The position numbers were made by a program, and so were the translations under genes. This document shows positions 34,890-45,788 of a DNA stretch of 64,000 nt, piece by piece. Below the pieces are notes generated by a model, which had not been told where the DNA came from, did no database searches, and saw only the letters and a program-made list of their open reading frames with translations. Position 1 is the first letter of the stretch. The number at the start of each line of letters is the position of its first letter. Source of the stretch: Saccharomyces mikatae IFO 1815 (taxonomy: Eukaryota > Ascomycota > Saccharomycetes > Saccharomycetales > Saccharomycetaceae); the NCBI RefSeq assembly GCF_947241705.1, contig NC_079260.1, positions 310,001 to 374,000 on the forward strand, read 5' to 3'.

Positions 34890-35720
34890 CGTGCCTGATC
34901 AAAGCAGTCCTTCATACCCATATTATTAGTGTTGACAGATGGAGAGTCAATATTCCTGCGGTACTAACGAGACCAAGCATTATTGGCGACCACTCTCAGC
35001 TCGGAACGCCAAGAACTACCGTGGTTATAAGTAACACAAGACGCTGTTTTACTGTGATTGTGCATACTGGATGGTAAAACACTCACTACACATGCAAAGT
35101 CTTCTCTAGAAGCTGTAGTATCACAGTTGCCGTTTGTCGATCATGTATTGACAAACAAACTTCAACCCTCTTGCCCATCAAGAAAGATATTTGTGAACTC
35201 TCGGATGCCACAGAGCTTCTTGCCACCAGCCCCGTGAATGGTTCATGCTATCCATTGTGCTATACGGCTGTTCAAATTGATCATAAGAGTTGTGGAAGGG
35301 GACTGCCCCATTGTGAAACCTAGACCTAGTTCTTATGTCTAACCCGTAAAACTTGGCATTACATAGGGTAGATTCGCCTGTTCCATCATCCCGATGTATT
35401 GCAGATCTGTTGGTGTGTCAACGGAACTGTAAACGGCCACATTGATGGTTTTATACTTATTGCCGTGACATCATTTCGAAGTTCCTCGACGAGAATATGC
35501 TGAATGAAGTTGGCCGCTTAAGTAGTTATATTACTAATTACGGTAGAGCAGTTGGTAGAATCACGCTTGTTCAAGGATTCATGGATATTACCATTTACGG
35601 TTAGTCCTATTTTCTGACAGAATTCAGATATGTGATCTGGAGTGATTACCAAATTATCGTTCATTTGTCAGAATCCTGAAGGCAAGCTTTGGCTTTCACC
35701 ACCCGTCGGTAGATCTCAGC
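34890..35720 (-). pseudogene. Decayed protein gene at the YER076C position
   Basis: Between tRNA-Ala and MRX1, where S. cerevisiae has YER076C on the minus strand (about 302 residues), no long frame remains. Minus-strand stretches of about 25-50 codons in this region still look protein-like, with N-glycosylation-type sites, a Lys-Arg pair and Cys/Trp-rich parts that suggest a secreted or membrane protein. The total span of about 830 bp fits the size of YER076C. It is broken, with several breaks (at least three or four). Whether the parent gene was toxin-like is unknown, so I treat it as a fossil and give no reconstruction. Confidence 0.45.
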
Positions 35721-36039
35721 ATGTGCGCATACGCATAACAATATGATCTATTGTATGAAAAACTCAAAAGGTATTTTATTTTAAGGTCACTTTACTATTC
35801 TTAATCGACTGCTTGCTTTTGTATCTTACTTATCATAGTTCTTACGTTGGCGTCCGATAAGGCGTTATTTTCGTAACGGCGTTAACCAGTTTGTTTTTTA
35901 ATCCACGATAGAACACTTCCACTATTAAGATTGATTAGCAGGGCCAGAAATTTGTGGGAAAACTCGCAAATGCTCCATTTTTTTCTTTTGAATATTCATC
36001 AAGTGATAATAATGAAAGATAAGAATATACGTATGTTAT
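35721..36039. other. MRX1 3' flank
   Basis: AT-rich sequence between the decayed gene and the MRX1 stop codon. No feature recognised. Confidence 0.4.
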
Positions 36040-37998
36040 TTAAAATTTTTTATAACTTTCATGTAATATCAACTCCACCAAGTCTTCCAATAGGCCTTCT
36101 TTACTGGCATCTGCATCTTCGCCACTAGTCCTCTTTTCTGACTTGCCTTCAATGTCCGCTAAATCCACCAGCAACATTTGCTTAAGCCTTAAAAGGTGCC
36201 TTCTGGCAAGAAACTTGTTTCTATCTGTTCCTTTCAAGTTAGCAATCTCTTCACTATCCAGCGTCGGTAGCTTGATTCGGTCGGTTAAAATCTTAAGTAA
36301 ACGAATTCCTTCTAATGTAACAAATCGCATTTCTTCCAGGCTCGCTTTAGTTCCTTTCTCGAACTTTCCCGTTAACAAGGATTTTAAATACTCGTTTAAT
36401 GTGCTTTTTAGTTCCATGGTAGACACTTTATCATGCATGTTCAGATTTTTTAAAATAGGAAACAAGAACTTCCATGAATTTAGTGCATAAACTTTTTCAT
36501 TCAACTTCGATGAGTATGTGGCCTCTACATTATCAATAAACCCTCGAACTTTGCGCAGAAGATTTTCAGTATTTGATTCATCTTTGTTGATAGCGGCCTT
36601 GATACTTTGTCTTTGAAAAGCACTATATACTAAAATCAATGTCCTTCTGGTGATTGACATGTGTGGTGCTGATGAAGCCACTCGTTCATAAATTTCTAGA
36701 CACTCATCACCACATGTGGTAGGTCTGGCTATTTTGAGGATTTCCATGTACTTATGATATATGCTCAGGTCTAATATTTTGTTGTTTCGTGCTTCTAACT
36801 CTTTAAACGTTTCAATGGCAAGTTCGTATTTCTTGTTCTTCAGACAATTATTCATAAACAAACCCACGACATGTTTGTTGAGAGGAAATGGCTCGTTAAT
36901 GTTCCAATAGCTTAGCGGAATCAAAGCAGGATGTTCACTTGGTGGTAAGAACTTACTAAAAATGGTTTTATCGAATTGAAAGTATTCACAAAATGCCCAT
37001 AACCCCATCCCTTGATTATCAATTTTTGAAAATTTCTGACTACATAATACTCCGCAGTACTCAAATAGCAATTTAGAATCAACGCAATAGTGTGGAATCT
37101 TATGAATCAAATCATCGAGTACCACCATGGAATGTTTCTCATCGGATATTTTAGTGCACGATCTTATCATCAACGTATACGTAATACTATCTTTTTTCAG
37201 ACCTGGAAGTTTTTTATTGAGGAGCTTAAACACTAGTGTTTCATCCGTACAATTAATCAATGCTGCCAAAGCGGTATTGTATTCTATTTCGGTAAGCTCA
37301 TTTTTATCGCTCAAACTATCTATAATCTTTAGAACGAGTTCTCCATATTTCTTGGAGACTAAATTATCCTGTTTTGAGAGTCCACTAAAAAGGATAGTGA
37401 TGGAATGTTGATCGATGGGTACCCCCCATTTTTTTCGCCAGTTGAAGATATCAACAGCACTCTGTTGAGACTTGATAACTTCAAAATAATGCTTCATGAT
37501 TAAATTCATCCCAACGACACCTTTTTTTTTAGCTAACCTGGCTAAAAAGACAGCCTTTTCCAGTTGACCTCTTTTCAAAAATTTCTGAACATCACTGGCG
37601 ATTAATTTAGCATCACGCAATTGTTGTCCATTTACACCTAAGATGGTATAAAACAACCTCTTATCTTTCGTTAAGGATAGAAACTTCAAATCGCTCTGAC
37701 TAGTTGGACCCAATTTTGTATCCGCCAATGTCTCGTCTTTTATATTGTGAAATTTACGAAGAACATGGAGAGCCTGATCCTTGGGGTATGCTGTCTTTTG
37801 CAATTTTTTCAATTGCCTTCTTTTCTTGGCACTTAGCCTCTCTAATTGCTTCGACGTTTTGTGTGCTATGTAACCGTGGTTTTCCAGCGCATGTAATCTT
37901 TCTTTTACTTGAGTTCTGTATAGGTTGGTCAGTGAATGAAAGGATCTTCTCAATAGACGCTCTGTAAGATTCAGTGAAAAATTTAATTGAGGTAGCAT
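36040..37998 (-). CDS. MRX1: Mrx1 (YER077C), mitochondrial gene-expression protein with PPR-like helices
   Basis: From the first ATG at 37998 the product has 652 residues. The N-terminus MLPQLNFSLNLTERLLRRSF is Arg-rich and amphipathic, a good mitochondrial presequence. A basic stretch (KKRRQLKKLQK, about 60-70) is followed by a helical body resembling PPR/TPR repeats (about 140-480, for example DSITYTLMIRSCTKISDEKHS). In S. cerevisiae, Mrx1 belongs to the MIOREX assemblies around the mitoribosome and has been linked to cytochrome c oxidase subunit synthesis. The frame is open upstream to 38085 without another ATG, so the protein is shorter than the roughly 688 residues I recall for S. cerevisiae; the extra length there may be N-terminal. 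Identification is by synteny and features. Confidence 0.85.
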   Translation of the reverse strand: MLPQLNFSLNLTERLLRRSFHSLTNLYRTQVKERLHALENHGYIAHKTSKQLERLSAKKRRQLKKLQKTAYPKDQALHVLRKFHNIKDETLADTKLGPTSQSDLKFLSLTKDKRLFYTILGVNGQQLRDAKLIASDVQKFLKRGQLEKAVFLARLAKKKGVVGMNLIMKHYFEVIKSQQSAVDIFNWRKKWGVPIDQHSITILFSGLSKQDNLVSKKYGELVLKIIDSLSDKNELTEIEYNTALAALINCTDETLVFKLLNKKLPGLKKDSITYTLMIRSCTKISDEKHSMVVLDDLIHKIPHYCVDSKLLFEYCGVLCSQKFSKIDNQGMGLWAFCEYFQFDKTIFSKFLPPSEHPALIPLSYWNINEPFPLNKHVVGLFMNNCLKNKKYELAIETFKELEARNNKILDLSIYHKYMEILKIARPTTCGDECLEIYERVASSAPHMSITRRTLILVYSAFQRQSIKAAINKDESNTENLLRKVRGFIDNVEATYSSKLNEKVYALNSWKFLFPILKNLNMHDKVSTMELKSTLNEYLKSLLTGKFEKGTKASLEEMRFVTLEGIRLLKILTDRIKLPTLDSEEIANLKGTDRNKFLARRHLLRLKQMLLVDLADIEGKSEKRTSGEDADASKEGLLEDLVELILHESYKKF

Positions 37999-38334
37999 CC
38001 TAGTAAACAATGTATGCTTACAATTGATCTTGGAGGCTGTAGCGGTTTCAAGTATGTTTCCTTTCAATGTTTGTTTCCCGCTCAATTGTACTCAATTCAA
38101 TTTTAAATCACATCTCCATTTCTTGGCAACTAAAAATAAAAAGAAATTGCCTAAAAAGAATAGAGAAAAAGAAGAAGAGAAAATGGGAAAGAAAAGGATA
38201 GTAGGAAGAAGAGAACTATTTCACACTATTCTCGGTAAATTGTTATAATTTTTTATTCAATTCTATAATATACAAAATTAATATATGTATATATATTTGT
38301 ATGTACAGGGTTGTAATTAAGTTTGTAATAATCA

Positions 38335-39876
38335 TTACAATGGTGCCACTTCATCCTCTTCGAATTTTGTAGAGACACCATTCTGCATTACATTTTCCAA
38401 GTCATCGACCTCTTTAACTGCTTCAACCGTTAAATTGGTGTAAGTGTCTTCACCAATGGCAATATCATCTTCAATTCTTATTCCGATATTCCTAAAATAA
38501 GATGGAAACAATTCATCATTAGGAATATACAAACCTGGCTCGATAGTGATCACCTGGCCAGACTTAAGCGGTTCGTATCTTGAAACTTTAGGTACGTCGT
38601 GTACGTCTAGGCCTAGATTATGACCAATATAGTGGGGATACAATCTTTCTACATTCCAACCGGGGACTTTATCTATACCTAAATTTTTCAACTCTTGGTT
38701 CATCAATGAAATACTCTTTTCATGAATGTCATGCAGAGAATAGTTATTTTGTGATTTACAAAGTTTAATGCAATCACGTTGAACATTTAATACGGCTTCG
38801 TAAAGGTCTCTTTGTGCATCCGTGAATTTCCCATTATTGGGCCATGTTCTAGAAATATCTGCACAATAACCACCCAAGGAACCTGCTGCGTCTACAAGCA
38901 CCATTTCATCATCAAACATCACGTCATCATTCCTTGTGTAATGAATACACAAGGAATTCGAACCTGTAGCAACCACGGGAATGTATGCGTCTTTATCACA
39001 ACCGCCGGATATAAACTTGTGGTGTAAAAAAGAATCTAAAGTCCTCTCATTTCTAAATCTCTTGGCAAAGGCTTGATTGAACGACCTTCCTGATATTTGG
39101 CCCGCTCTTCTCATAATTCTCAACTCTTGAGGAGACTTGATCTTACGGAATTCTGCAATCCTTTTACTAATGGGTTTGATGGTTTTGTTTGCAATGGAAT
39201 TCAATGTTACATTACCACTCCCACTACCATTCAACAAACTTTTAATGTGTTTGAAATTGGATGAGCTTGAATTAGAAGTAGATAGCATATCGAAGTAGAT
39301 GAAATCATTTCTGTTAATTATTTTGGGCAAGTATTTAGACAAATCACTAATTGAAGCAGATTCATCAGCATTGAAAATTTCCTGAACACCATAAACGCCG
39401 GACCTGAATCCTTCCCACTTTTCAGCAAATGCGTCCTTTGGTGGGACCAGCATGTGGAAAACTGTATCACTTAAATCATCAGTTGGCTTTTCCAAAATCA
39501 TGACAGAATTAGGTTCGTTCCATCCACTAAGATAGAATAAGTCATTTTCCTGTTGGAATGGATAGAACACCGCTCCAGATGCAAACTGGATATCATTACC
39601 AGCAAGAATCACACAGCTTTTAGAGGGCAAAGTTTCCGCCAACCTGATTCTTCTTTCATAATATTCCAAGGCTGAAATGCCAGGCGTCAACTCTCCTGAC
39701 TTTATAAGAAATGGCCTTGTTTCGTGCAATGGCTGGCCTGCCTCAATAGGAATCCTGACTCTCTTAGTAAATATGCTACTCTTTCGTTGTTCCAATAAAG
39801 TTATTGACTTTGAGAAGTGCCTCCTGCAAGGTAGTAAGACAAATCGGGCTACTTTTGTTCTTTGTAGCATATTCAT
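38335..39876 (-). CDS. ICP55: Icp55, mitochondrial intermediate cleaving aminopeptidase (M24B)
   Basis: The 513-residue protein removes one N-terminal residue from proteins already cut by the matrix processing peptidase, which stabilises them under the N-end rule. An Arg-rich presequence (about 1-25) precedes an aminopeptidase P N-domain (about 45-210) and a pita-bread metallopeptidase domain. Metal ligands are visible: Asp in LVDAAGSLGGYCADISRTW, His in YIGHNLGLDVHD, Glu in TIEPGLY and Glu in IRIEDDIAIG. A second in-frame ATG at 39870 gives 511 residues, the S. cerevisiae length and N-terminus (ML...), and is just as likely as the true start. Confidence 0.96.
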   Translation of the reverse strand: MNMLQRTKVARFVLLPCRRHFSKSITLLEQRKSSIFTKRVRIPIEAGQPLHETRPFLIKSGELTPGISALEYYERRIRLAETLPSKSCVILAGNDIQFASGAVFYPFQQENDLFYLSGWNEPNSVMILEKPTDDLSDTVFHMLVPPKDAFAEKWEGFRSGVYGVQEIFNADESASISDLSKYLPKIINRNDFIYFDMLSTSNSSSSNFKHIKSLLNGSGSGNVTLNSIANKTIKPISKRIAEFRKIKSPQELRIMRRAGQISGRSFNQAFAKRFRNERTLDSFLHHKFISGGCDKDAYIPVVATGSNSLCIHYTRNDDVMFDDEMVLVDAAGSLGGYCADISRTWPNNGKFTDAQRDLYEAVLNVQRDCIKLCKSQNNYSLHDIHEKSISLMNQELKNLGIDKVPGWNVERLYPHYIGHNLGLDVHDVPKVSRYEPLKSGQVITIEPGLYIPNDELFPSYFRNIGIRIEDDIAIGEDTYTNLTVEAVKEVDDLENVMQNGVSTKFEEDEVAPL

Positions 39877-40421
39877 GGTAAATCTGCACTCTGTTCTAGC
39901 TTTTTCAAGTTTATTCTCCTCTCAGAATTGGCAGACTCGTTTTTGGCTTAATGATTCTAACCTATGCTGTGTAGCAATTACTTCGCCGCGTGAGTTGAGA
40001 TGTTTACTGTACCTTGTACTTTTCTGAACAAGAAAGGTAGTTATTCACAATATCTTCGGTTTCTATCAAAGTTATGTGAGTGTGCACGCTGTGTAACTGC
40101 ATATGTTCTCTCCGAGAAGTAACTTATTCTTTATTTTTCTCTTTTGCGGTTTGATCGTGCGGCTTTCGTATCTGCGTCTCATCCCTTCCCCCTTATCGCT
40201 TGTCCCAGGGCTGTTTAGCTTAGCAAGTTTCTATCGACCTGGCTTTCCCATTCCTCTTCATCCCACCATATGTAAGAGTTTTTCATCGAGGGTACTCATA
40301 CGCTCTGCAAGTTTTTATATATTCAAGAACATTTATTCTAGTACATTTTTATATAGATAAAAGGGGTAATATTAATAATAGAAACGAGTAAATAAGATAA
40401 CAAAAAAGAGGATAACTAATA
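39877..40421. promoter_or_regulatory. ICP55/YER079W divergent promoter
   Basis: This 545-bp bidirectional promoter region is pyrimidine-rich on the YER079W side. A TATATA element near 40315-40320 lies about 100 bp before YER079W. No specific factor site could be supported. Confidence 0.45.
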
Positions 40422-41060
40422 ATGCCTGACTCATCTCATTCAATAAGCTCAAAAGATATAGCCTCTGCTATTTCTCTCTATGACCAATCCATTTACACCA
40501 ATAATAAATCTACCAACTTGGACTTGGACCAGAGATCTTTGAGCCCTTCCAATAATGCTTTCGGTGAAGATAGGATAACAAGAACTAACTCGGGCTGTTC
40601 GATCACTTCAGGTGCCTCTATGATTGCCACAAAGGATGGTATACAAGGGAGCAATGTCAAAAGAGACGGAATTCCGAAATATTCTCTCAACTTATTGAAC
40701 TCTATGGTCCGAAAACAGTACGATCATAGTAATGGAACGAAGTCTCCTACCCTGAACACTAACAACAAGGTCGATCCAAAGAACAGAAAGAATAATAAGA
40801 AGACAAATAACGGCAAGGATTACGAAAATAACGTAGCACATGAGCAAAGTGAAAAGTTTTATAAACTTCACAACACTTCCACCTGTAACTCTAATCTCAC
40901 TTCAGATTCCACTACCTCATTATCTGACCAGTTTTATTTCCAAAAAAACAATCCTGATTCTGCTCCATTGAACAATGCAAATTACCTACACTCCGATCAT
41001 TCTCCCTCCCTGAATTCCATGGATAATACTACGAAACACAGCAGCAATGTGCACACTTGA
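40422..41060 (+). CDS. YER079W ortholog, Ser/Asn-rich protein of unknown function
   Basis: The 212-residue protein is rich in Ser, Asn and Lys and probably disordered. It matches YER079W in blocks: SSKDIASAI, NSGCSITSGASMIATKDGIQG, KRDGIPKYSLNLLNSMVRKQYDH and the C-terminal SDHSPSLNSMDNTTKHSSNV. The central KRDGIPKYSLNLLN segment is the most conserved and may be a short binding motif. A poly-basic stretch (NRKNNKKTNNGK, about 122-133) is less conserved. Function is not known in any species; the S. cerevisiae protein is reported in the cytoplasm. Overall identity looks near 70%, far lower than for the neighbours. Confidence 0.9.
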   Translation: MPDSSHSISSKDIASAISLYDQSIYTNNKSTNLDLDQRSLSPSNNAFGEDRITRTNSGCSITSGASMIATKDGIQGSNVKRDGIPKYSLNLLNSMVRKQYDHSNGTKSPTLNTNNKVDPKNRKNNKKTNNGKDYENNVAHEQSEKFYKLHNTSTCNSNLTSDSTTSLSDQFYFQKNNPDSAPLNNANYLHSDHSPSLNSMDNTTKHSSNVHT

Positions 41061-41468
41061 ACCGTGCCACCACGACAACTTAGTCACCTGACTGTTATTA
41101 GTGAAAGGGAAAAAAAATACATACAATATGTTTATATCAGTTACGAAAATATAAAACAAAATAAAAAGGATCACATAAGACAATCAATTGAGCATATGCT
41201 CATATCTTTCTGTTAATTATATCATATCAGGATCATTTCTTTCTTGTCGTTCTATTCTCTGCCTTTGTATAATTTTAATAATAATTATAATTAATATTCA
41301 CTTTTTTAACATGTTAGTTAATTCTTGATGCTTACTTAGGGCATTTTCGGGCCGATTGTTGGGCGGCGAAATTTCAAAGCAAACTCATTAATTTAAACTC
41401 CCTTTTTCCATAAGAAGAAGGAGTAGCAAGATTGTCTAGCGAGTAAAGGAATAACATTGAGACCGATC
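41061..41468 (+). promoter_or_regulatory. YER079W to AIM9 spacer
   Basis: This 400-bp region is AT-rich on the left. GGGCGGCGAAATT at about 41361-41373 resembles a Ume6 URS1 element (core GGCGGC), about 100 bp before AIM9. This is a weak motif call. Confidence 0.4.
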
Positions 41469-43352
41469 ATGATTAGATACACTGTTGCTGGTTCCTCCAG
41501 AAGAAGTGTAGCAAGAATTTCCAAGAGGGTGGGTGCAATTAAATGTGTCACTGTCACAACCTCCAAAAGATTCATTTCCAATAAGCCAAATGAAGTCTTC
41601 ACCAAACTAACGAATGATAACGATCCGAAAAGAGATGCATTTTTCAAATATTCCTGGGGATCATGGCTCAAAAATGACAAGCAACACAAGGAAAAAAGAT
41701 TCACCAAGTTTTCCATTGAAGGTTTAAATCGCATTCTCAATGACATATACATTCAATCTAATGAAATGGCTAAAGTTCCCGACAGTAAAATCCTACCGCC
41801 AGTATTCAACAAGAATTTAACGGTCTCCTTGGTCAATAACGTTATACCAAAGAATATTGGAAAAGTCAATCCAAACGAAGATGTTCAAGTAACCACATTA
41901 TCCAGTATTCACGAAGGTAAACATCACAGAATATATAAGGTTGACACTAATTTAAATAAAGCGTTTATTTTAAGGATTCCATACCCGTTGGAAAATGAAA
42001 ATACTCTATCTTATAGGATAAGAAGTGAAGTAGCCACCATGGATTTTGCTGACTTGAAGTTAGGCATTAAAGTTCCCAAAATTCTTTGCTACGGTGTCAA
42101 TTCTTTGAATCCTGTAAGACAACCTTTTGTTTTACAAGAATTTATTGAAGGTGACCTGTTAATGAAAGATTGGAATCCATTAATGGAAGATGGTTCTTCC
42201 AATCAAGAAAAGTTTGACAACGTTATTGAAAAAATTTCCGATTTCCAGTCGAAGTTGATATCATTGAAACTAAACGCATTCGGATCCATATACTTTAACA
42301 ATGATTTCAAAGACGAACATGATGAAGCATTTGTTAAGGAAAACGTATACGATGGTGAAACTAACCCAGATTTACAAAACAGATGGAAAATTGGGCCATC
42401 TGTGGAAAGATGTCTTTGGAGACACAAATCCCATCTGGATTTTCAAAAACAATTGAAGCCTTTTTTGGGTCCATGGCCAATTAAGTCCCCAATGGACGTA
42501 ATTAAGAATACTGGTCTGTTGGAAGCTGAAAATGCTAAAACTAGATTAGCCATGAAAGAAGCGGGAAGCTCACCTGAATTAGTAGAAAGTCAAACTCTGG
42601 AAGACCAAATAACCACTTTTGAAAATTTGGCCAAAATTGCACCGGATCTATTCAATCTCAAAACCAAAGCCATTCCAAATATGCAAGACTTGTTGTCACC
42701 ACGATTATTCCATCCTGATTTAGATCCCATGAATATCATTGTTAACAAAGAAGCACAAGAAGCATATCTACTGGATTTTGAAGGCGCATGCACTAAGCCT
42801 TTTATCTTACAGAATTCTCCCCAATTTATTGCGTACGAAGGGCCCAAGATTTATGACTTGAAGGAGGATATAACCGACTTTGACAAACTATCTGAAGCAG
42901 AAAAGGCGCAATATCAATTTATGTATAAGCGGACTCGTAACCAACATCAATGGGAGAAAAAATTAAATGACAACAATCCTCAATTAATCACAGCGGTCGC
43001 TCCACCTGTTAAGTTACTGAGAAGCCCATATGTTGCAGCTGTAGAAAGGAAAACTGAAGAAGAATACCTGTTAATCGACGAATCACTACTGCAACTAAAG
43101 GAAGTTTGGGATATATTTGCTCAAAATGATTTGGTGAAACAGAAGAAATTTCCCTTGAATTACAGTAAGGAAGATATCGAAAGACATGTCAAAGATTTGC
43201 AAAAGTTGCACGAAAAGTTAATCTCTACACCTTTTGCTGCCACTCAAGGTTGGATCCCTCAAGATATGTTTGACCAATTATTAAAAGCCGGGAGTATTGT
43301 TAAGCAAGAAAACGGAGATTACACCGTGAAGCAACCTGAACACACCAAATAA
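41469..43352 (+). CDS. AIM9: Aim9 (YER080W), mitochondrial kinase-like protein
   Basis: The 627-residue product is the same length as S. cerevisiae Aim9. The N-terminus [20 protein letters not shown] is a mitochondrial presequence. It belongs to the aminoglycoside-phosphotransferase/choline-kinase-like branch of protein kinase folds. The catalytic loop is visible in [13 protein letters not shown] (about 415-427), followed by the metal-binding LLDFEGAC. The N-lobe region [27 protein letters not shown] (about 155-180) carries a Lys at the nucleotide-binding place. Altered inheritance of mitochondria is the known S. cerevisiae phenotype; the substrate is not known. An in-frame TTG 12 bases upstream is ignored; the ATG at 41469 gives the family start. 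Confidence 0.94.
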   Translation: MIRYTVAGSSRRSVARISKRVGAIKCVTVTTSKRFISNKPNEVFTKLTNDNDPKRDAFFKYSWGSWLKNDKQHKEKRFTKFSIEGLNRILNDIYIQSNEMAKVPDSKILPPVFNKNLTVSLVNNVIPKNIGKVNPNEDVQVTTLSSIHEGKHHRIYKVDTNLNKAFILRIPYPLENENTLSYRIRSEVATMDFADLKLGIKVPKILCYGVNSLNPVRQPFVLQEFIEGDLLMKDWNPLMEDGSSNQEKFDNVIEKISDFQSKLISLKLNAFGSIYFNNDFKDEHDEAFVKENVYDGETNPDLQNRWKIGPSVERCLWRHKSHLDFQKQLKPFLGPWPIKSPMDVIKNTGLLEAENAKTRLAMKEAGSSPELVESQTLEDQITTFENLAKIAPDLFNLKTKAIPNMQDLLSPRLFHPDLDPMNIIVNKEAQEAYLLDFEGACTKPFILQNSPQFIAYEGPKIYDLKEDITDFDKLSEAEKAQYQFMYKRTRNQHQWEKKLNDNNPQLITAVAPPVKLLRSPYVAAVERKTEEEYLLIDESLLQLKEVWDIFAQNDLVKQKKFPLNYSKEDIERHVKDLQKLHEKLISTPFAATQGWIPQDMFDQLLKAGSIVKQENGDYTVKQPEHTK

Positions 43353-44180
43353 ATTATGCTATAAAACTTACATTTTTTTATTTATTTCACTTATCTGTAT
43401 ATAACTTTATAACAATATAATTAGTGGAAACTTGTCAGTGGACAATTTAAGTAACCGCTATTATGCGCCGGCAAAACACAAATGGTGATTTATTGATATT
43501 TTTTTCCGTTTTGGGCACAGTGTGAGATGTTTGGGTTCAATGGCGGAAAAGCGGAACACTCAATTTTAGGATAGGTGGAGATACATCTCCGCCTATCTCC
43601 CCATATCTGTAGATTTTTCACAAATATATAAAGAGAATCACAAATTCAAGGAAGTAGTGTTTTTTCTTTCAATATATTTGGTGCTTTAACGTCTTCACTC
43701 CAGTTTCCTAACAGGTTTATTTGGGCCATCATATGTGCCAGTATAGCGAATAAAAATCTAGTCAAGCACTTCGACTGTTTTTTATGTCCAAGGAAAAACC
43801 ATTTTTTTGTGGGTCTAGTTTCCATATTTAATCACAAATGACAGCTCAAAGAGCGCAACCTCTGTCTCAATACTTTAAGTTTACTTCTCGTGGTCATTTA
43901 TTGTCGCAATTTATTGTCCTTGACTTCTACCACGAGTAAAAAAAATATGAAAAATTCAACTTCGCCCGTGCAGGGTTTTCTGGGGGATGAAAAATTGAAG
44001 AAATGTCCAAGTTATGAGTAATTACTTAAAACGAGGAAGCAGAGCATAAGGAAACTCTTGAAAAGTATTAAATATATAAAGGCAGGTGAATTCTTGATTT
44101 CAACTTATTTTTTGGATCTTGTCAATTATCTTGATAGTAGAAATACAAGCATATAAGAAACTATAGAATAATTGCTAACA
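43353..44180 (+). promoter_or_regulatory. SER3 upstream region with SRG1-type second promoter
   Basis: In S. cerevisiae the non-coding RNA SRG1 is transcribed across the SER3 promoter and represses SER3 when serine, acting through Cha4, is present. The same parts can be read here. An imperfect 26-bp palindrome at 43571-43596 holds two GGAGAT/ATCTCC arms like the Cha4 motif. A TATATAAA at 43625-43632 would be the SRG1 TATA, and a second TATATAAA at 44073-44080 would be the SER3 TATA. A GCGGAAAAGCGGAAC stretch precedes the palindrome. Retention of the layout is inference from these sites. Confidence 0.7.
43650..44100 (+). ncRNA. SRG1: Probable SRG1 regulatory transcript
   Basis: A TATA box at 43625 lies about 550 bp before the SER3 ATG, with a Cha4-like palindrome 30 bp before it. 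This is where SRG1 starts in S. cerevisiae. Ends given are approximate; no transcript can be seen from DNA. Its role would be to place nucleosomes over the SER3 promoter when serine is plentiful. Confidence 0.5.
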
Positions 44181-45590
44181 ATGACAAGCATTGACATTAA
44201 TAACTTACAAAACACGTTCCAACAAGCTATGAATATGAGCGGCTCCCCAGGTGCTGTTTGTACTTCACCTACTCAATCTTTCATGAATACTGTTCCACAG
44301 CGTTTGAATGCTGTGAAGCAGCCAAAAATCCTGAAGCCTTTCTCAACAGGTGACATGAAAATCCTACTACTGGAAAACGTCAATCAAACCGCTATTACAA
44401 TCTTTGAAGAGCAAGGTTACCAAGTTGAATTCTATAAATCCTCGTTGCCTGAAGAAGAGTTGATTGAAAAGATCAAGGATGTTCATGCTATTGGTATCAG
44501 ATCTAAAACGAGATTAACCTCTAATGTTCTTCAACATGCGAAAAATCTAGTTTGTATTGGATGTTTCTGCATCGGTACTAATCAAGTTGATTTAGACTAC
44601 GCTACCAGCAGGGGTATTGCTGTCTTCAACTCGCCTTTCTCCAATTCCAGATCTGTAGCAGAATTGGTCATTGGTGAGATCATTAGTTTGGCAAGACAAT
44701 TAGGTGACAGATCCATTGAATTGCATACAGGTACATGGAATAAGGTTGCTGCCAGATGTTGGGAGGTAAGAGGAAAAACTCTTGGTATTATTGGGTACGG
44801 TCACATTGGTTCCCAATTATCAGTGCTTGCGGAAGCCATGGGTTTGCATGTGCTATACTACGATATTGTAACAATCATGGCGTTGGGTACTGCCAGACAA
44901 GTCTCTACCTTGGACGAACTATTGAATAAATCTGACTTTGTATCATTGCATGTCCCAGCTACTCCTGAGACCAGCAAAATGTTATCTGCTCCACAATTTG
45001 CCGCCATGAAGGATGGATCTTATGTGATTAATGCATCAAGAGGTACTGTCGTGGATATTCCATCTTTAATCCAAGCCATGAAAGCCAACAAAATCGCAGG
45101 GGCCGCCTTGGATGTTTACCCACATGAACCAGCTAAGAATGGGGAAGGTTCATTTACTGACGATTTGAATAGTTGGACTTCTGAGTTGGTTTCATTACCA
45201 AATATCATTTTGACACCACACATTGGTGGTTCTACAGAAGAAGCCCAAAGCTCAATCGGTGTTGAAGTTGCTACCGCATTGTCCAAGTATATCAATGAAG
45301 GTAACTCTGTCGGCTCAGTCAACTTCCCCGAAGTGGCATTAAAATCTTTGTCATATGATCAAGAGAACACTGTCCGCGTATTGTATATTCATCATAATAT
45401 ACCAGGTGTTTTGAAGACTGTCAATGATATTTTATCTAACCATAATATTGAAAAGCAATTTTCTGATTCGAACGGTGAAATTGCTTACTTAATGGCTGAT
45501 ATCTCTTCTGTTGATCAAAGCGATATTAAAGATATCTATGAACAGCTAAATCAAACCTCTGCCAAGATCTCAATTAGATTGCTGTACTGA
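44181..45590 (+). CDS. SER3: Ser3, 3-phosphoglycerate dehydrogenase
   Basis: The 469-residue protein catalyses the first step of serine synthesis from 3-phosphoglycerate, with NAD, in the cytosol. The N-terminal 50 residues are a yeast-type extension (MTSIDINNLQNTFQQAMNMS). The nucleotide-binding loop GYGHIGSQLSVLAE is near residue 210. Catalytic residues lie in NASRGTVVDIP (Arg near 292), the Glu in ALDVYPHEP and the His in LTPHIGGSTEE (near 347). An ACT domain occupies the C-terminus (about 397-469, VLYIHHNIPGVLKTV). The start is the ATG at 44181; an upstream TTG is ignored. SER33 is the paralog; location and the SRG1-type upstream region favour SER3. Confidence 0.96.
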   Translation: MTSIDINNLQNTFQQAMNMSGSPGAVCTSPTQSFMNTVPQRLNAVKQPKILKPFSTGDMKILLLENVNQTAITIFEEQGYQVEFYKSSLPEEELIEKIKDVHAIGIRSKTRLTSNVLQHAKNLVCIGCFCIGTNQVDLDYATSRGIAVFNSPFSNSRSVAELVIGEIISLARQLGDRSIELHTGTWNKVAARCWEVRGKTLGIIGYGHIGSQLSVLAEAMGLHVLYYDIVTIMALGTARQVSTLDELLNKSDFVSLHVPATPETSKMLSAPQFAAMKDGSYVINASRGTVVDIPSLIQAMKANKIAGAALDVYPHEPAKNGEGSFTDDLNSWTSELVSLPNIILTPHIGGSTEEAQSSIGVEVATALSKYINEGNSVGSVNFPEVALKSLSYDQENTVRVLYIHHNIPGVLKTVNDILSNHNIEKQFSDSNGEIAYLMADISSVDQSDIKDIYEQLNQTSAKISIRLLY

Positions 45591-45788
45591 TGACATGGAT
45601 TTTCCTTATGCAGTTACGTTTTGTCTATGAGTGGAGGTTTTCTATTATCAAGTTTTCTCAAAAATTATAAAGCGTTAAAAAATGAAACAGAAATGGAAGA
45701 AAATAAAAATGCTTGAAGCATTCATAATGATTATCTATTTTATATATACATAAATCTTCATTAATTTTTTTTTGTTGATACTTCCAAT

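Noticed and set aside
36040-38085. 681-codon version of MRX1
   Set aside because: The first 29 codons have no ATG; 37998 is the first ATG and starts a good mitochondrial presequence.
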